Shown here: positions 54,209 to 64,000 of the stretch, piece after piece | Numbering within the stretch: the first letter of the stretch is position 1 | How the letters are laid out: every line of letters starts with the position of its first letter | Origin: Catenaria anguillulae PL171 | Lineage: Eukaryota > Blastocladiomycota > Blastocladiomycetes > Blastocladiales > Catenariaceae | Length of the DNA: 64,000 nt | Direction: 5' to 3' | NCBI GenBank assembly: GCA_002102555.1 | Contig: MCFL01000023.1 | Location: 248,001-312,000, forward strand | Program-made: the position numbers and the translations under genes | The notes under the pieces: generated by a model | The model's database searches: none | Seen by the model: the letters and a program-made list of their open reading frames with translations, nothing else | Told to the model about the DNA's origin: nothing

Positions 54209-55550
54209 ATGGATTCAAATGCACATTTCTTAATGTCACTAGTACCGGCAGAGTCACCTTCGACACCTCCCACGCTATCTAGGGACCTCGCCGACTTGAT
54301 CCTCCGTTTGCAAAAACTGTCGCCCGTGACAGACGCCACCGACTTGGCCGCTCCGGCCCTCATTCAAGGTGACCCTTCGCCTTCAATCAAGAAGCTTGTT
54401 ATTCCCCATCTGCCATGGAGCTCGATCGATCCCGCGAGCGCCCATGGCGACCTTATCTGCTTGAATGGTGGCGCAAGTGCGGCCTGAAATGCGTGCGGCA
54501 CTCGCACACGACGGCGGCACTGCGATCGACCGGCCGCCATGGCTGGTCACGTCCATGTGTTCGACTGGTGGTTGAACGTGTCGCATTCGGTCAGTGGTTG
54601 GCGACTCAAGTACAATTGGAACTTGTACAACGACGTAGCTGGCACGCTCGACTATGGCGTCATTGAGTGGGAGCTCGATTTGGCATCCAGTACCAACAAA
54701 TTGCATGGTAAACTCGAAGTGAATTAGGTGAATGGCGCATGCGAAAAAGGGCGGCTGGACGTGCTTGAGTGGTTAGTTGGCCGCATTGGCCTATCGGGTT
54801 TACCAAAAGACGGTCGGACATTGGTCAACGCCTTCTCGGTGGGCAACATGGATATTCTGGAGTGGTGGATCAAGACAATCGGCCTTCCGTCACCGCAATC
54901 GCAGATGCTGTGTCTTTTGCAGGCAAGTCAGTCTGGACGAGTTGATGTTCTGGACTGTTTGCTGGGTCACGGGCTGTCACTGAATGATATCCCAATGGAT
55001 ACTCGGCTTCCGTCACCACTGGATCTGGCTAGTGGCAGCGTACAAGTTCGCGTCCTCGAATGGGAGGTTGAGAAAGGTGGTCGTGGTATTCAGCACATGC
55101 TCTCGATTCCGTCGGTGGCGCCGGCCATGTCCAAGTGCTTGACTGATGGAAATCGAAAAGTGGATTGTCTCTCAAGTTCATGCACTGCAATTGACAGCTT
55201 ACCTTGGCGACCATGGCCATGCTTGATTGGTGGCTGAAGAGTGGGTTGCAGCTGCAATTCTCAGCTATGACTGCACAATGCAAGTTCTCGCGCCATGTCC
55301 ACGCTCTACGCTGGTTGAATACCCAATTCAAGCACTCTCTCGGCCATGGCTCCTCAGCGATGGATACGGCATCCCACACTGAGCAGGTGCAAGTACTTGA
55401 TTGGTGGTAAAGGAGCCTGGTCTCGAATTGTGGTACGCCAGCTATGAATTGAATGGTTGTCGCTCGATTGAGGCGCTCAACTGGTGGGAAAACTCAGGGC
55501 TTGAAGCCCAATGGGCCAACTCGAGAGGCATTGGTTGAGCTGTTGACGAA
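54209..55550 (+). pseudogene. Decayed WW-ankyrin-like repeat gene
   Basis: The repeat style of the gene at 42.5 kb appears in pieces spread over all three frames: HVHVFDWWLNVSH, RLDVLEWLVGRIGLSGLP, NMDILEWWIKTIGLPSP, AMLDWWLKSGLQLQ and EALNWWENSGLEAQW. Joining them would need several frame changes. Near 55140 the repeat reads VQVLD, then TGA, then TGG, where the family has a Trp-Trp pair, so one Trp codon appears to have become a stop. Other stops fall at 54725 and 55410. A presentable start exists at 54209 (MDSNAHFLMSLVPAESPS). No intron pattern explains the breaks. It is best read as a dead member of a lineage-specific family. Confidence 0.8.
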
Positions 55551-55947
55551 TTTGAGAGCGCAAGGTCCTTACCCACATGTCGACTAGCGTTTGTTTTGTT
55601 GTTTCGCCATCCTGATTGTGTACAGTGCGACATTTCAGTCCGAGAGCAACAGTCTCCACTCTGTTGTTTCCAGAGCACACGACCAACGCCGATCCATCAC
55701 GAGTGAATCGACGACCCTCGAATAGAAAAGGCTTCAGTGCTGTTGGGCTATCTTCAAAAATACTTCGTCATTCCACATGTTCCCATGGACCCACATATGT
55801 AAACAACTCCTGGCATTTGAAATCTGTTCATCTGAAGTGCTAGTCCTTGCTGGCCGCCATCCCGCGATTGCCGTCATTTCACGACTGTCTCCTTTCCCAA
55901 CAAGTGCTTGACGCCCACCAAGTCTACTCCGCTGACCAACCACCACA
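55551..55947. other. Intergenic region, no gene seen
   Basis: The spacer before SRP14, with no convincing frame. The SRP14 promoter is expected here. Confidence 0.5.
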
Positions 55948-56699
55948 ATGGTCCTGGTAACAAACGAAGAGGTGTGCCTATTTGCCCCGAAACCAGCACA
56001 GTGGTTTTTGCATCGGCAATCAGATCGCATCATATGCTGATCGATCTGTCCATATGTCATTTCCAGTTCCTTCTCCGCCTGGAAACTGCATTCCAAAACG
56101 CAGCCACGAAAGGAACTGTGTTTCTGTCCATGAAGCGCCGTATGTGATCCCGGCAATCGTCCTGAATTCGTTTCCTCCCGTTCCTACGCTTTTTGTGCCA
56201 ACTCTGGTTCATCACTTGCACGCAGAGCTCAAGGAGGACCAAGGATCATCGAGCAAGCCAGCAAAGGGCGACAAGAACGCAATGGAGGTGGATGTTAAAG
56301 AGGAACCCGGGGCACAAGGCGACGAGGAGTTTTCATGCCTGATGCGTGCCAAGCAGGGCAGCAAAACCAAGTTTTCAACCTTGGTATGTTCAAGCATTTG
56401 CAATCGTCCAGATCATCGACCTCAGCTCCCTTTTCTCACATTTCCAACCCGCCGGACTAAACTTGCTCGCGGCCACAACACGCTTGCAGATTCACCCCGA
56501 CGACACCGACAAGTTTCTCGAGCAATACGCGCAAGTTGTCAAGCGGAATGCGTCCAACCTATTTCCTGAATCTCCTGTCCCTTCCAGCGTGCCTTCATTG
56601 CCATCATCAGGCTCCTCGGGTGCTTCCTTGGAGGTCACCGCAGGTGGAAAGAAGAAAGGCAATAAGGCAGGTGGAGGCGGCGTCAAAGCAGAAAAGTAG
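55948..56699 (+). CDS. SRP14: Signal recognition particle 14-kDa subunit
   Basis: Four exons: 55948-55971 (24 nt), 56067-56139, 56226-56383 and 56490-56699, with introns of 95, 86 and 106 nt, giving 154 residues. SRP14, with SRP9, forms the Alu-domain heterodimer that slows translation during ER targeting. The start MVLVTNEEFLLRLETAFQNA and TVFLSMKR match the first SRP14 strands. The middle is an acidic/Lys insert (KEDQGSSSKPAKGDKNAMEV), longer than usual. CLMRAKQGSKTKFSTL and IHPDDTDKFLEQYAQVVKRN give the conserved second half. The Lys/Gly-rich tail (GGKKKGNKAGGGGVKAEK) fits the basic C-terminus of the family. No single open frame exceeds 117 residues here, so splicing is essential to see it. 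Confidence 0.9.
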
Positions 56700-56748
56700 A
56701 ATTCAGTTTCGCGTATGTATTCAATGAAGGCAACTGCTCAAGCTAGAT

Positions 56749-57466
56749 ATGTACATGTTCCATTCCACCTGGCACCTACAATACCCCCGTTTGCCAGAGG
56801 CAGGAGGGCCTCCGAGCTCAGTTCGACCAGCCGGTCAGTTACAACCGAGCATTACAACTTCACGTATACCTGCTTTCACTCTCTACATTTCCCTTGATCG
56901 CTCTTTCCTCCTCGCAATCTGCCGCTCGGCACCTCTGCAGGCCGGCACGGCAGCCGTTGGCGCACTGCCGTCCCGTTTGATCGGCAGGCAAGACGCGCGA
57001 AACGTGAGCAAGGAACAGCAACGAATGTCAACCGTGACAGAAACCTTCAAAGTACTCCAGCAGCCGACTGTTCAACGATTCCTGCATTGCCTTTCTTTTT
57101 GATGCGAACGCTCCCCTGCATCAAAAAACTGCACATCAATGTCGAAACATTGTCGACAATCGCCCATCGCATAGCTCGACTGGCGACTGTCTGTGCGATC
57201 CGTCTCCCAGATGTCAGAATGACCTCCACTCGCACATTTACCAAAACCTTTCACTCTTTGCCGACAAGTGTGGCAATTGGCCACCTGTCCAGACATTGGT
57301 CGACCTGGCCACATACAATGGTTCGATCTTTGCACCGACGGCAAGGTACGAAGTGGCTGATCGACACTAACTTGGAACCCTGCATAGGTACAAGGCTGGG
57401 CACAGTAACAACGAAACTGTACAGCGGTGGGTTATCAAGGATGCCAATGGCCAGAGTCCCTCGTGA
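56749..57466 (+). CDS. Unknown Cys-containing protein with proposed mini-introns
   Basis: The proposed exons are 56749-57003, 57041-57345 and 57388-57466, with introns of only 37 and 42 nt, giving 212 residues. The middle exon has good coding character (CIAFLFDANAPLHQKTAHQC; NLSLFADKCGNWPPVQTLVD; LATYNGSIFAPTARY), and the last exon continues KAGHSNNETVQRWVIKD to a stop. Six cysteines and several histidines may bind metal. The 42-nt intron has donor GTACGA, which fits the local consensus. The 37-nt one has GTGAGC, which does not, so the first exon is doubtful. No family recognised. Confidence 0.42.
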
Positions 57467-57940
57467 TCGTCTTCGTCGTCGTATCGCATCACCAGTCCGC
57501 AAATAACGCATTAATGAGGTTAACATGTCGTGTTGTTGGGTTGTCCCCCAAATGTAAAATGATTCACTAGTGGTTGTCGTGAAGCTGGCAGTCTACAAGC
57601 ACACGGCAGTGTACCATATCTTCAATCACTTTTCATTCGGCAGCCTGCGGCTGCCCTCATCCCACTCGAAACCCGAGGCGGGTTTTTTTTTTTTTGTCAA
57701 TGAATGGCTTGCAATTATGCCCGCATTCCCCGTCATCGCCTCCGCTCAGCTTGATGCATCAATTCCAAAATGCAATGACAGTAATCCATTAACCATTTCG
57801 ATTTGCCAGTATGAAAAAGGCAAATGAAAATCGTTTGGAAGGGGATAGTTGGGAATCTATCAATGAATATGCAACAATACAAAACCAGCGATTCTAAACT
57901 TTCATGTGCAATGAGAGCAAGAGCAAATGAAAACACCTTT
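57467..57940. other. Convergent 3' region with poly-T run
   Basis: The spacer between the unknown Cys-containing gene and the stop of the large secreted gene. A run of about 13 T lies at 57683-57695. No gene is seen. Confidence 0.6.
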
Positions 57941-60900
57941 TCAGGCTGCAGGACACGCCGCAGACACCAGCTGCACACCATCAACAACAAACGTGCCTGC
58001 CGTGAATGCGCCAAACGAGTAGGCGTGCACCTTGGTGGGCACCAGACCCGTGAACCCGCTGAGTGGCACACGCACAATGGTTGGCGTTGTCGGGTTCAAT
58101 CCAGCGGGTGTCACGCGCACCGCGCGGCGCTCCAACGGGGCAGCACCGCGCGATTGGCAACTGGCAACGGTTGCGGCAACCGACTGAATCTCGAGCGAAA
58201 GGGCGCCACCGGCAGGACCGCGAAGGTTGAATTGGAGGTGCGAGAAGGGCGACACGTCGCGGCACGCTTGCGGCGTCGACAGCACCGACGCATAGTACAC
58301 GCCGTTGGTTGCCGTGGATGTGAGCGTGAGGGCATTGTTGGCTAGGGCAAGTGCACTGCTGGGCTCTCCCCATCCATACTGCCCAAGGGCATTCTGCTCG
58401 GGCGTCGTGAACGACTCGGTCTGCAACCGCTGGCAAGTACCCGGGCCGGGCGGCGTCGGGCCAGTGCCGGTGCACACAAAGTTCATGTTGGAAAGCACAT
58501 ATGCGCCGCGGCCAGCCGTCATGCCCGTGAGCGCCAAGGCGTGCGCGCGCTTGAGGTCGAGCCCCTCGGCGGCACCGCCAATGGCAGCAATCGGAACCGT
58601 GGCCACACCATCCTTGATGAACGGAGCAAGGTCAAGGCGCGCATTGACTTCGGGGTCGCGCGCAGAGCACTGAACGTTGCGGAACTCGACGTGCAACCTG
58701 GGCGCAGCGCCACCGGCGGGCACTTGAATGCCAAACTGCAGTGCAGTGTACGAGGAAATGTCGCGGCACTGGTTGCCGGCAAGCACCGACGCAAAGTAGT
58801 TGCCAGCACCCGTGGGCGTGATGGATGCGCGGTTGTTGGCGTACGTGATGGTGGCGTCTTCGCCGCCGCTCCACAAACCCAGGGCGTTGGCACCAGGCGT
58901 GGCAAACGCGTCCACGTTGAGCGGGCGGCAGCCGGGTTGCGGGGGTTGCGGATCAGAGCCGCCAGAGCAAGTCACATCAATCTGCGAAATGGCAAACTCG
59001 ACGTTCTGGGGCCAGTTGTTGAGCACGAGGGCGTGGGCACGAGCCAGGTTAACACCCGTGAATGCGGAAAGCGGCACCGTGGCAACACCGTCCTTGACGT
59101 ACTGCGCAAGCGGGACCGTGGCAGACACTTCGGGATCGCGCTGCGTGCACTGCTGGTTGCGCTGTTGGAACTGCAAGCTCGGGTAGGCGTTACCGGCAGT
59201 CGGGCGAATGCCAAAGGTGATGGCACCGTGCTTGGACAGATCGCGGCAAGTGGCACCGGAAAGGAGCGAAGCCCAGTAAGCATCGGCAGTGGTGGCGGTG
59301 GCGTACATGACATTGGCAGCCAAACGGCGGTTGATGCCCTCAACACCGGTCCAGAGACCGATCGAGTTGGCGTCCGGGTTGACAAAGCGATCCACGGTCA
59401 AGGTCTGGCACTCGCCGGGGTTGGGCGGGTTGGGTCCAGGGCCAGAGCCGACTTGGTAAAGGAAGAAGATGTCATCAAACAGGTACGTTGCACCCAACGT
59501 CAGCGTATCAAAGTAGATGCTTTGGACTCCTCCAGGGTTGATTGAAACTTCGGCCAAGGGGATGCGGACGGTTTGCTCTTGGCCAGTAAATCGCTTCTCG
59601 GCGGTCCAATCGGAAACGAGGGTGCGCTTCTTGTCAACCTTTTCGTTGCAAGCCGTGTCAAACGAGTCCATGCCAACGGAAATGGCGGTACCGGGTTGGG
59701 CCGTGATTTTGAACGACAAGTGCGTGAACTGCGACGAGTCGAAACAGTGACCCCTGCTGCCAAGAACCGAATACCAATGCGCTCCGGGCTTGTTATCGAC
59801 TACGGCGATGAGCTTGCCCTGTGCGTTGACCTCAAACCGTTGGAAGTCGACACCTTCTTGGAGCAGACCGCGCATGTTTCGAGGGCTGGTACCTTGGCTG
59901 AAATCGTCGACCAGGACGGTGCGGTACTGTTTCATGGGCAGAATAAACATCCATGTCGTGTGAACACGGCCGAGCAGCACGAGATGAACGAACCTTTTGA
60001 GCAGTGTCAGGGCACCATTCCACACCAACGGGCGCCAAGTGGCGAGACAGCGCCCACACCATGGGCGACTTGAAGGACGACTCGCCAATGCCAGTCATGG
60101 CGGCGACCTCAAACTCACAACGAGAGCCAGTATCCACCGTGACCTTATACGAAGTGGTGGTGGCAGGCACCAAAGCCGACGAAAAGTTGGGGGCTGTGGG
60201 CTCGGCAAACTTGATCTCGCGGTGGTAAACGATGAAACCAGTGATGGGGTTGGCAGGATCCACCTGGCGGTTCGACGGCGTCCACGACACGGTGCATTGG
60301 CGGAAACCGGGGGCAACCGAGACTTCGGTGGGGGCAGCGGGACCTTGGCCAGCGGCGTAGCGGCCAATTGAAAAGCGCTCGTAGCGGGCAGTGTAGACGG
60401 TGCCGGCAACAGGACGAACCGTGTGCGATTGCGCACCACCATCGGACCAACTGGCGAAGCGGTACCCTTGGCGGTCAATCATTTGGGGCGACAGCGCTTC
60501 AATCGACAGCTCACCGCCATCCAAGTTGAGAAGCTTGGCGGGCGAGCGGTACGTGAAGATGTTCATGATGACGTCAAGACCAGGCGGGTCGGTCGAGACT
60601 TGGGCCTCGATCGTGTTGGGTTGAGCAGTGCGTGTGAATTCTTGCACAAAGCCAGGGACCGTCGGATGGCGGACGCGCAAGTTGAAGGTCAACCACGACG
60701 GCGCTTCGTGATCGGGAGCCTGGAGAGTGTCGCCAGCCTTACCAGCATAGACGTTGACCATGTGCTGATGGCAGTTGATGGCTTCGGGCTTGCACACGGT
60801 GCCTGGGTAGCAGTGCGAGATGAGCACTTCCCAATCAAGGTTGGCAGCGGGGACGGCGGCACCAGTCTCGGTGCGGATAGCGGCCGAGAATGTAACGAGG

Positions 60901-62699
60901 TCGCCAATCTTGAAGGCATTGTCACGGACACTCACGGCAATCTCGCCAGTCAAGGCAGTGCCAGGGTACACTTGGATCGTGCCAACATTGGTCGGGTTGC
61001 CAGCGGACGAGGAGCGCACACGCAACGACACAGTCACGGGACCGGCGCGGGTGTAGGTGAAGGTCGCCTCGGGAGTCTTGGGTCCGGCAAAGGCACCAGA
61101 GCCGTCCAAATCCCACTCGTACGAAAGGCGGCCACCGGTCGTGTCAAAGGTACCAGCCGACGAAAACTTGACGGCCATCGGAACGGCACCACCGCGCACA
61201 TCAGGGGTGATCTTGACAATAGGACGCTCGCGCGACGCAACGTTGAAGCGGAAGACGGTACCAGACCAGATTTGCGAAAGATACAGAGCACCGTCAGGGC
61301 CCGTGGTCACGTCAACGATTTGGTCGAGGCCCGACACCATCATCTTGGAGTTGTCCCAGTCGTGACCGGTCGAGTTGCGTTGAGCACACCAGAAGCCAGC
61401 CTACATCATGCACAAGAACAGGTGAACAAAAACGTTGAAGATTTGGATGGAAAAATCAACGTACGCGAGTGTAATCGGCGTGGCAAATGGCTCCGCGGTA
61501 CGCGGCGGGGAACGTGGTCGAAGCAGGGAGGACGGCAACACCCGTGACGGCACTGGCACCACCGGCCTTGGTGATGGCGTTGCCGAGCTTTGGCTCGTGG
61601 TGAGAGTATTGGAACATGGCACGAGTGTGCACGGCGCGGCCGCGGTACAAGTCCTCGCAGCGCTTGAACTGACGTGCTTGGACCGACTGCTGGGTCATGG
61701 TGCCCTCAAAGCATGGCCAGCCGTAGTTGTTGACTTGGCCAGAGCCGACGGGCGGGATGTAGTTGATCTCTTCCCACTCGCCAAAACCGACATCGCCAAG
61801 AATGATGCCATTGTTGGCCGGGTCGACCACAAAGCGGTACGGGTTACGGAAACCACGGGCGTGCTCTCGCAAGCGGGGAGCGGGACGGCCGGGTTGCCAG
61901 GCGTCGAGTTCGGCCACGGGAACGTATGAAACCTTGCCCGAGGTAGATGCGGGCGACTGGCATTGCATGACACCGCCTGACTCGGGGTCGTTGCGGTCAC
62001 CGAAAGGGCACAAGTTGGGCGGGCTTTCGCCAAAGTTGAGCGTGTTTGAGAAGAAGGTGTTGTCGCCAACAGACATGAGCAAGTTGCCGTTGCCGTCAAA
62101 GCGCAAGTCACCCTGGGCGTGCGTGGTAGAGCCAGAGCACCAGTCGACAATGATTTCCTGGAGGTCGTCGAGTTTCTCTTGGTCCTTGTCCCACGTCATG
62201 CGAGACAGAGCACCAGACGTGAAACAGACACCTGAGGGACACAGATCGTTGTATCTGGGAATAGCGCCGCCAATTTCGCCGTCGCGGTTGTAAAGCAAGT
62301 AGACGTGCGGGACTTCGGGGAAACGAGGATGGGGAGCAAGACCAACCTGATCATGCAAAGAAGACAATTGGGTCAGCGGCCAGTGTGATCTATCGGTAAC
62401 AAGGCGGATCAACATACGAGGCCCTTATCAAAGTTGTTGAAAACGTCCTTGGAAATATCGGCGGCGACCTTGATAGCGCGGTCCTCGACATTCTTGGCCG
62501 TGTAGATGACACCGCCCTTGCCAATAACGAATACACGACCATCGGCAGCAAAGCGAATACCAGTTGGGTTGGCGAGACGTTCCCAAGCAGGCACAATGAC
62601 GAAACCGGGCTCGCGGACATTGATTTGCGACTGGACCAGCACGGCGAGTACCGCAAGCAGCACGACCACGCTGGCCATGCAGGAACGGACAGACCCCAT
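57941..62699 (-). CDS. Large secreted quinoprotein-dehydrogenase-like protein with PKD, FN3 and four C-terminal modules
   Basis: Four exons: 62699-62418, 62346-61465, 61400-59994 and 59926-57941, with introns of 71, 64 and 67 nt, all phase 0, giving 1518 residues. The signal peptide is MASVVVLLAVLAVLVQSQ. Residues about 30-450 form a glucose/sorbosone-dehydrogenase-type propeller, with THAQGDLRFDGNGNLLMSVG, FRNPYRFVVDP and WEEINYIPP followed by NNYGWPCFEG; the conserved His and the NYGWP block are present. A PKD domain (residues about 450-525; LSYEWDLDGSGAF), an uncharacterised beta region, and an FN3 domain (about 745-840; QCTVSWTPSNRQVDPANP) follow. Four related modules of about 150 residues end the protein. 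Three of them start with C-x-x-L or similar and contain CRD(I/L/V)S. They may bind carbohydrate. Cofactor and substrate are not determinable by eye. Confidence 0.9.
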
Positions 62700-63473
62700 G
62701 CTTGATTGAAAAAAAAGGGAATTGAAGAGCTAGCTGGAAACGACGTAATCCTGGGAAGAGACCGCCAGCAAGCTCAAGTGAAGGGATGCTTGGAACCGGT
62801 GACAATCGTGAAAATGTCCGAGCGGGAGGAGAAGCTGCACATGAATTCTTTATGTGTGGTTGGGTGGCCAGCAGCTGACAACCAGGATGCGCTGGAAGCA
62901 TGCGACATAGTACTTTGTGGGACTGAGTTGCGGTCTGGGATGCGGTTGACAGCCGTTCGAGGCAACACCGAAAATAGCTGGGTGCGGTTGGGAATCAGTT
63001 TCGGTATATTGGATCGCTTGGCAACCGCGCTCGGCGACCGCGCTAGGCGACCGGTTGGGGTTCGGCGGTGGATCCAACAACTTGGTACTTAAGCGCTGTT
63101 TTCTTACATCCTCAAATAATATCATCGTGGCCGTCGGTGTACATGTGGGGCCGGGGCATCAGTCAAGCGGGCCCAGGATTGGAGAGGATCGATGAGGATT
63201 GGCATCGGGTCGATCAAGCTGGCAGATCAGGTCGGCAATAGTGTACTGTGGTGTGCATTGAGAAATGGTTCATTTTCGTTTCTTGATCCATTTGCATCCA
63301 TTACATGCTGGTGGCCCATGCCATTGCGGCCAAGATGTCATGCTCCCGTCATGCTCTGGTCATGCTCGGTGCTGGACAGAGTCGCGGGCCGCCGATGCGC
63401 TTCCAATGAGGTAAATATTCCGTGTGTCAGTGATTGTATTTGTCACCTTCAGGCACAGTCGGTACACACTCAC
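62700..63473. other. Promoter side of the large secreted gene
   Basis: Contains the 5' region of the quinoprotein gene, a 13-nt tandem duplication at about 63026-63052 (CGCGCTCGGCGAC/CGCGCTAGGCGAC) and an 11-nt triplicate at 63337-63369. No confident gene is seen. Confidence 0.45.
63337..63369. repeat. Three tandem 11-nt units
   Basis: Units GTCATGCTCCC, GTCATGCTCTG and GTCATGCTCGG follow each other directly. They may be chance slippage or protein-binding sites. Confidence 0.7.
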
Positions 63474-63592
63474 AAGTTTGCCCAATTCGCCCCGCACTCG
63501 CTGCAACTCATTCCGCTGCTTTTTTTCCACATCCTCCAGTCGTCCCTGCTTCCCTCCACCGACCTTGACGGTCGTCGTCTTGATCGCGGCCG
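63474..63592 (-). CDS. Possible internal exon of a small coiled-coil gene
   Basis: Between an acceptor-like TTTGACAG and a donor-like GTGAGT, the minus strand encodes AAIKTTTVKVGGGKQGRLED and VEKKQRNELQRVRGELGKL, which looks like a helical, charged protein segment. No ATG is in frame, and flanking exons were not found. The donor has A at +4, unlike the rest of the window, which lowers confidence. Confidence 0.3.
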
Positions 63593-63879
63593 CTGTCAAA
63601 GATCACCGCACCTCAAGTTCTCACGGGTATCTAACTGTATGTTTTGAACATGAGCTCCACTTGAACTGGAGCCGGAGCGCACTGGCATTCTGACTGCCAT
63701 CGGCTGGAACCGTTGATCCTTCACTCAGCCAGGACATGGAGCTGACTTCCGGCCCTGCCGGTTGCTCTCCATGCATCTCCCAAGTGCCCTCTGTTACCTG
63801 GCTCCGGCTTTCTCCGCGGCCCTTGGCGACGACGGACCCGCACCAACAGCCCCTTGTCCCGACCTCAAGAAAGACCTAG

Positions 63880-64000
63880 CGTACGAAGCAGCTTCTCGCG
63901 GCAATGTTTGCCCATGGTCTCACAATCCGCATCAACGGCGTGGATACCGACCTCTATGACACGACCGAATCCTCTTCAAGTTCAACGGCCATACTGTTCG
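63880..64000 (+). CDS. Possible exon running off the right edge
   Basis: After a CTAG acceptor-like site, one frame reads RTKQLLAAMFAHGLTIRING followed by VDTDLYDTTESSSSST and is open to the end of the window. Composition is protein-like. An upstream frame from an ATG near 63736 could be the first exon. Family not recognised. Confidence 0.3.

Noticed and set aside
62706-63092. A 128-codon plus-strand frame upstream of the quinoprotein gene
   Set aside because: It starts in the promoter region on the opposite strand, has no motif, and its composition is not convincing.

Overview
This is a nuclear window from a eukaryote, almost certainly a zoosporic fungus. It is gene-dense and GC-rich. Most genes carry short introns (64-106 nt), and the gene set is fungal/opisthokont: Elongator, exosome, TFIID, GARP, SRP and Ste20/PAK. 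The gene for dynein-2 intermediate chain 1 (WDR60/DYNC2I1, at 11.9-14.0 kb) belongs to the cilium. With a complete gamma-tubulin complex component 4 and a family of WW-bearing ankyrin-like repeats that I associate with Blastocladiomycota, it suggests a flagellated fungus of the Catenaria/Allomyces/Blastocladiella kind. The phylum is inference; the flagellate habit follows from gene content.

Layout. 0-9.4 kb: GPI-anchored wall protein, complex I 51-kDa subunit, ELP2, a kinase-like protein lacking key residues, and PIG-L/GPI12. 9.6-19 kb: tRNA 2'-phosphotransferase (its N-terminus is out of frame in this assembly), exosome RRP46 (5 exons), WDR60, a mitochondrial glutamate-type carrier (7 exons) and an LEA-like 11-mer repeat protein. 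19-31 kb: a HAM1/BPI-like protein and an unrecognised 623-residue protein, then a poorer stretch (24.8-28.2 kb) with a small unknown gene, an inverted decayed copy of part of it, coding-like fragments and an AT-rich island, then GCP4. 32.7-51.2 kb: PAK kinase, secreted protein, UBZ-type zinc-finger protein, a stand-alone EXD2 C-terminal-type protein, a membrane protein, a WW-ankyrin protein, peroxisomal 2,4-dienoyl-CoA reductase, IQ/coiled-coil protein, OCIA-domain protein, VPS51 and TAF10. 51.6-64 kb: a mitochondrial carrier with a C-terminal EF-hand, a decayed WW-ankyrin pseudogene, SRP14, a Cys-containing unknown gene, and a 1518-residue secreted quinoprotein-dehydrogenase-like protein with PKD, FN3 and four C-terminal modules.

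I rebuilt exon structures by hand. For 20 genes, 48 introns join with consistent reading phase and family-conserved sequence. All 48 have a pyrimidine at donor position +4 (GTACGT, GTTCGT, GTATGT, GTGCGT and so on) and none is GTAAGT. That is the most striking genome-wide signal here and it served as an internal test of doubtful splice calls.

The genes are not an operon or a cluster. They are ordinary housekeeping loci in mixed orientation: mitochondrial (complex I, two carriers, OCIA), trafficking (VPS51, SRP14, PIG-L), RNA (ELP2, TPT1, RRP46), cytoskeletal/ciliary (GCP4, WDR60), plus several secreted or lineage-specific proteins. I saw no confident tRNA, rRNA, CRISPR, prophage or intact transposon.
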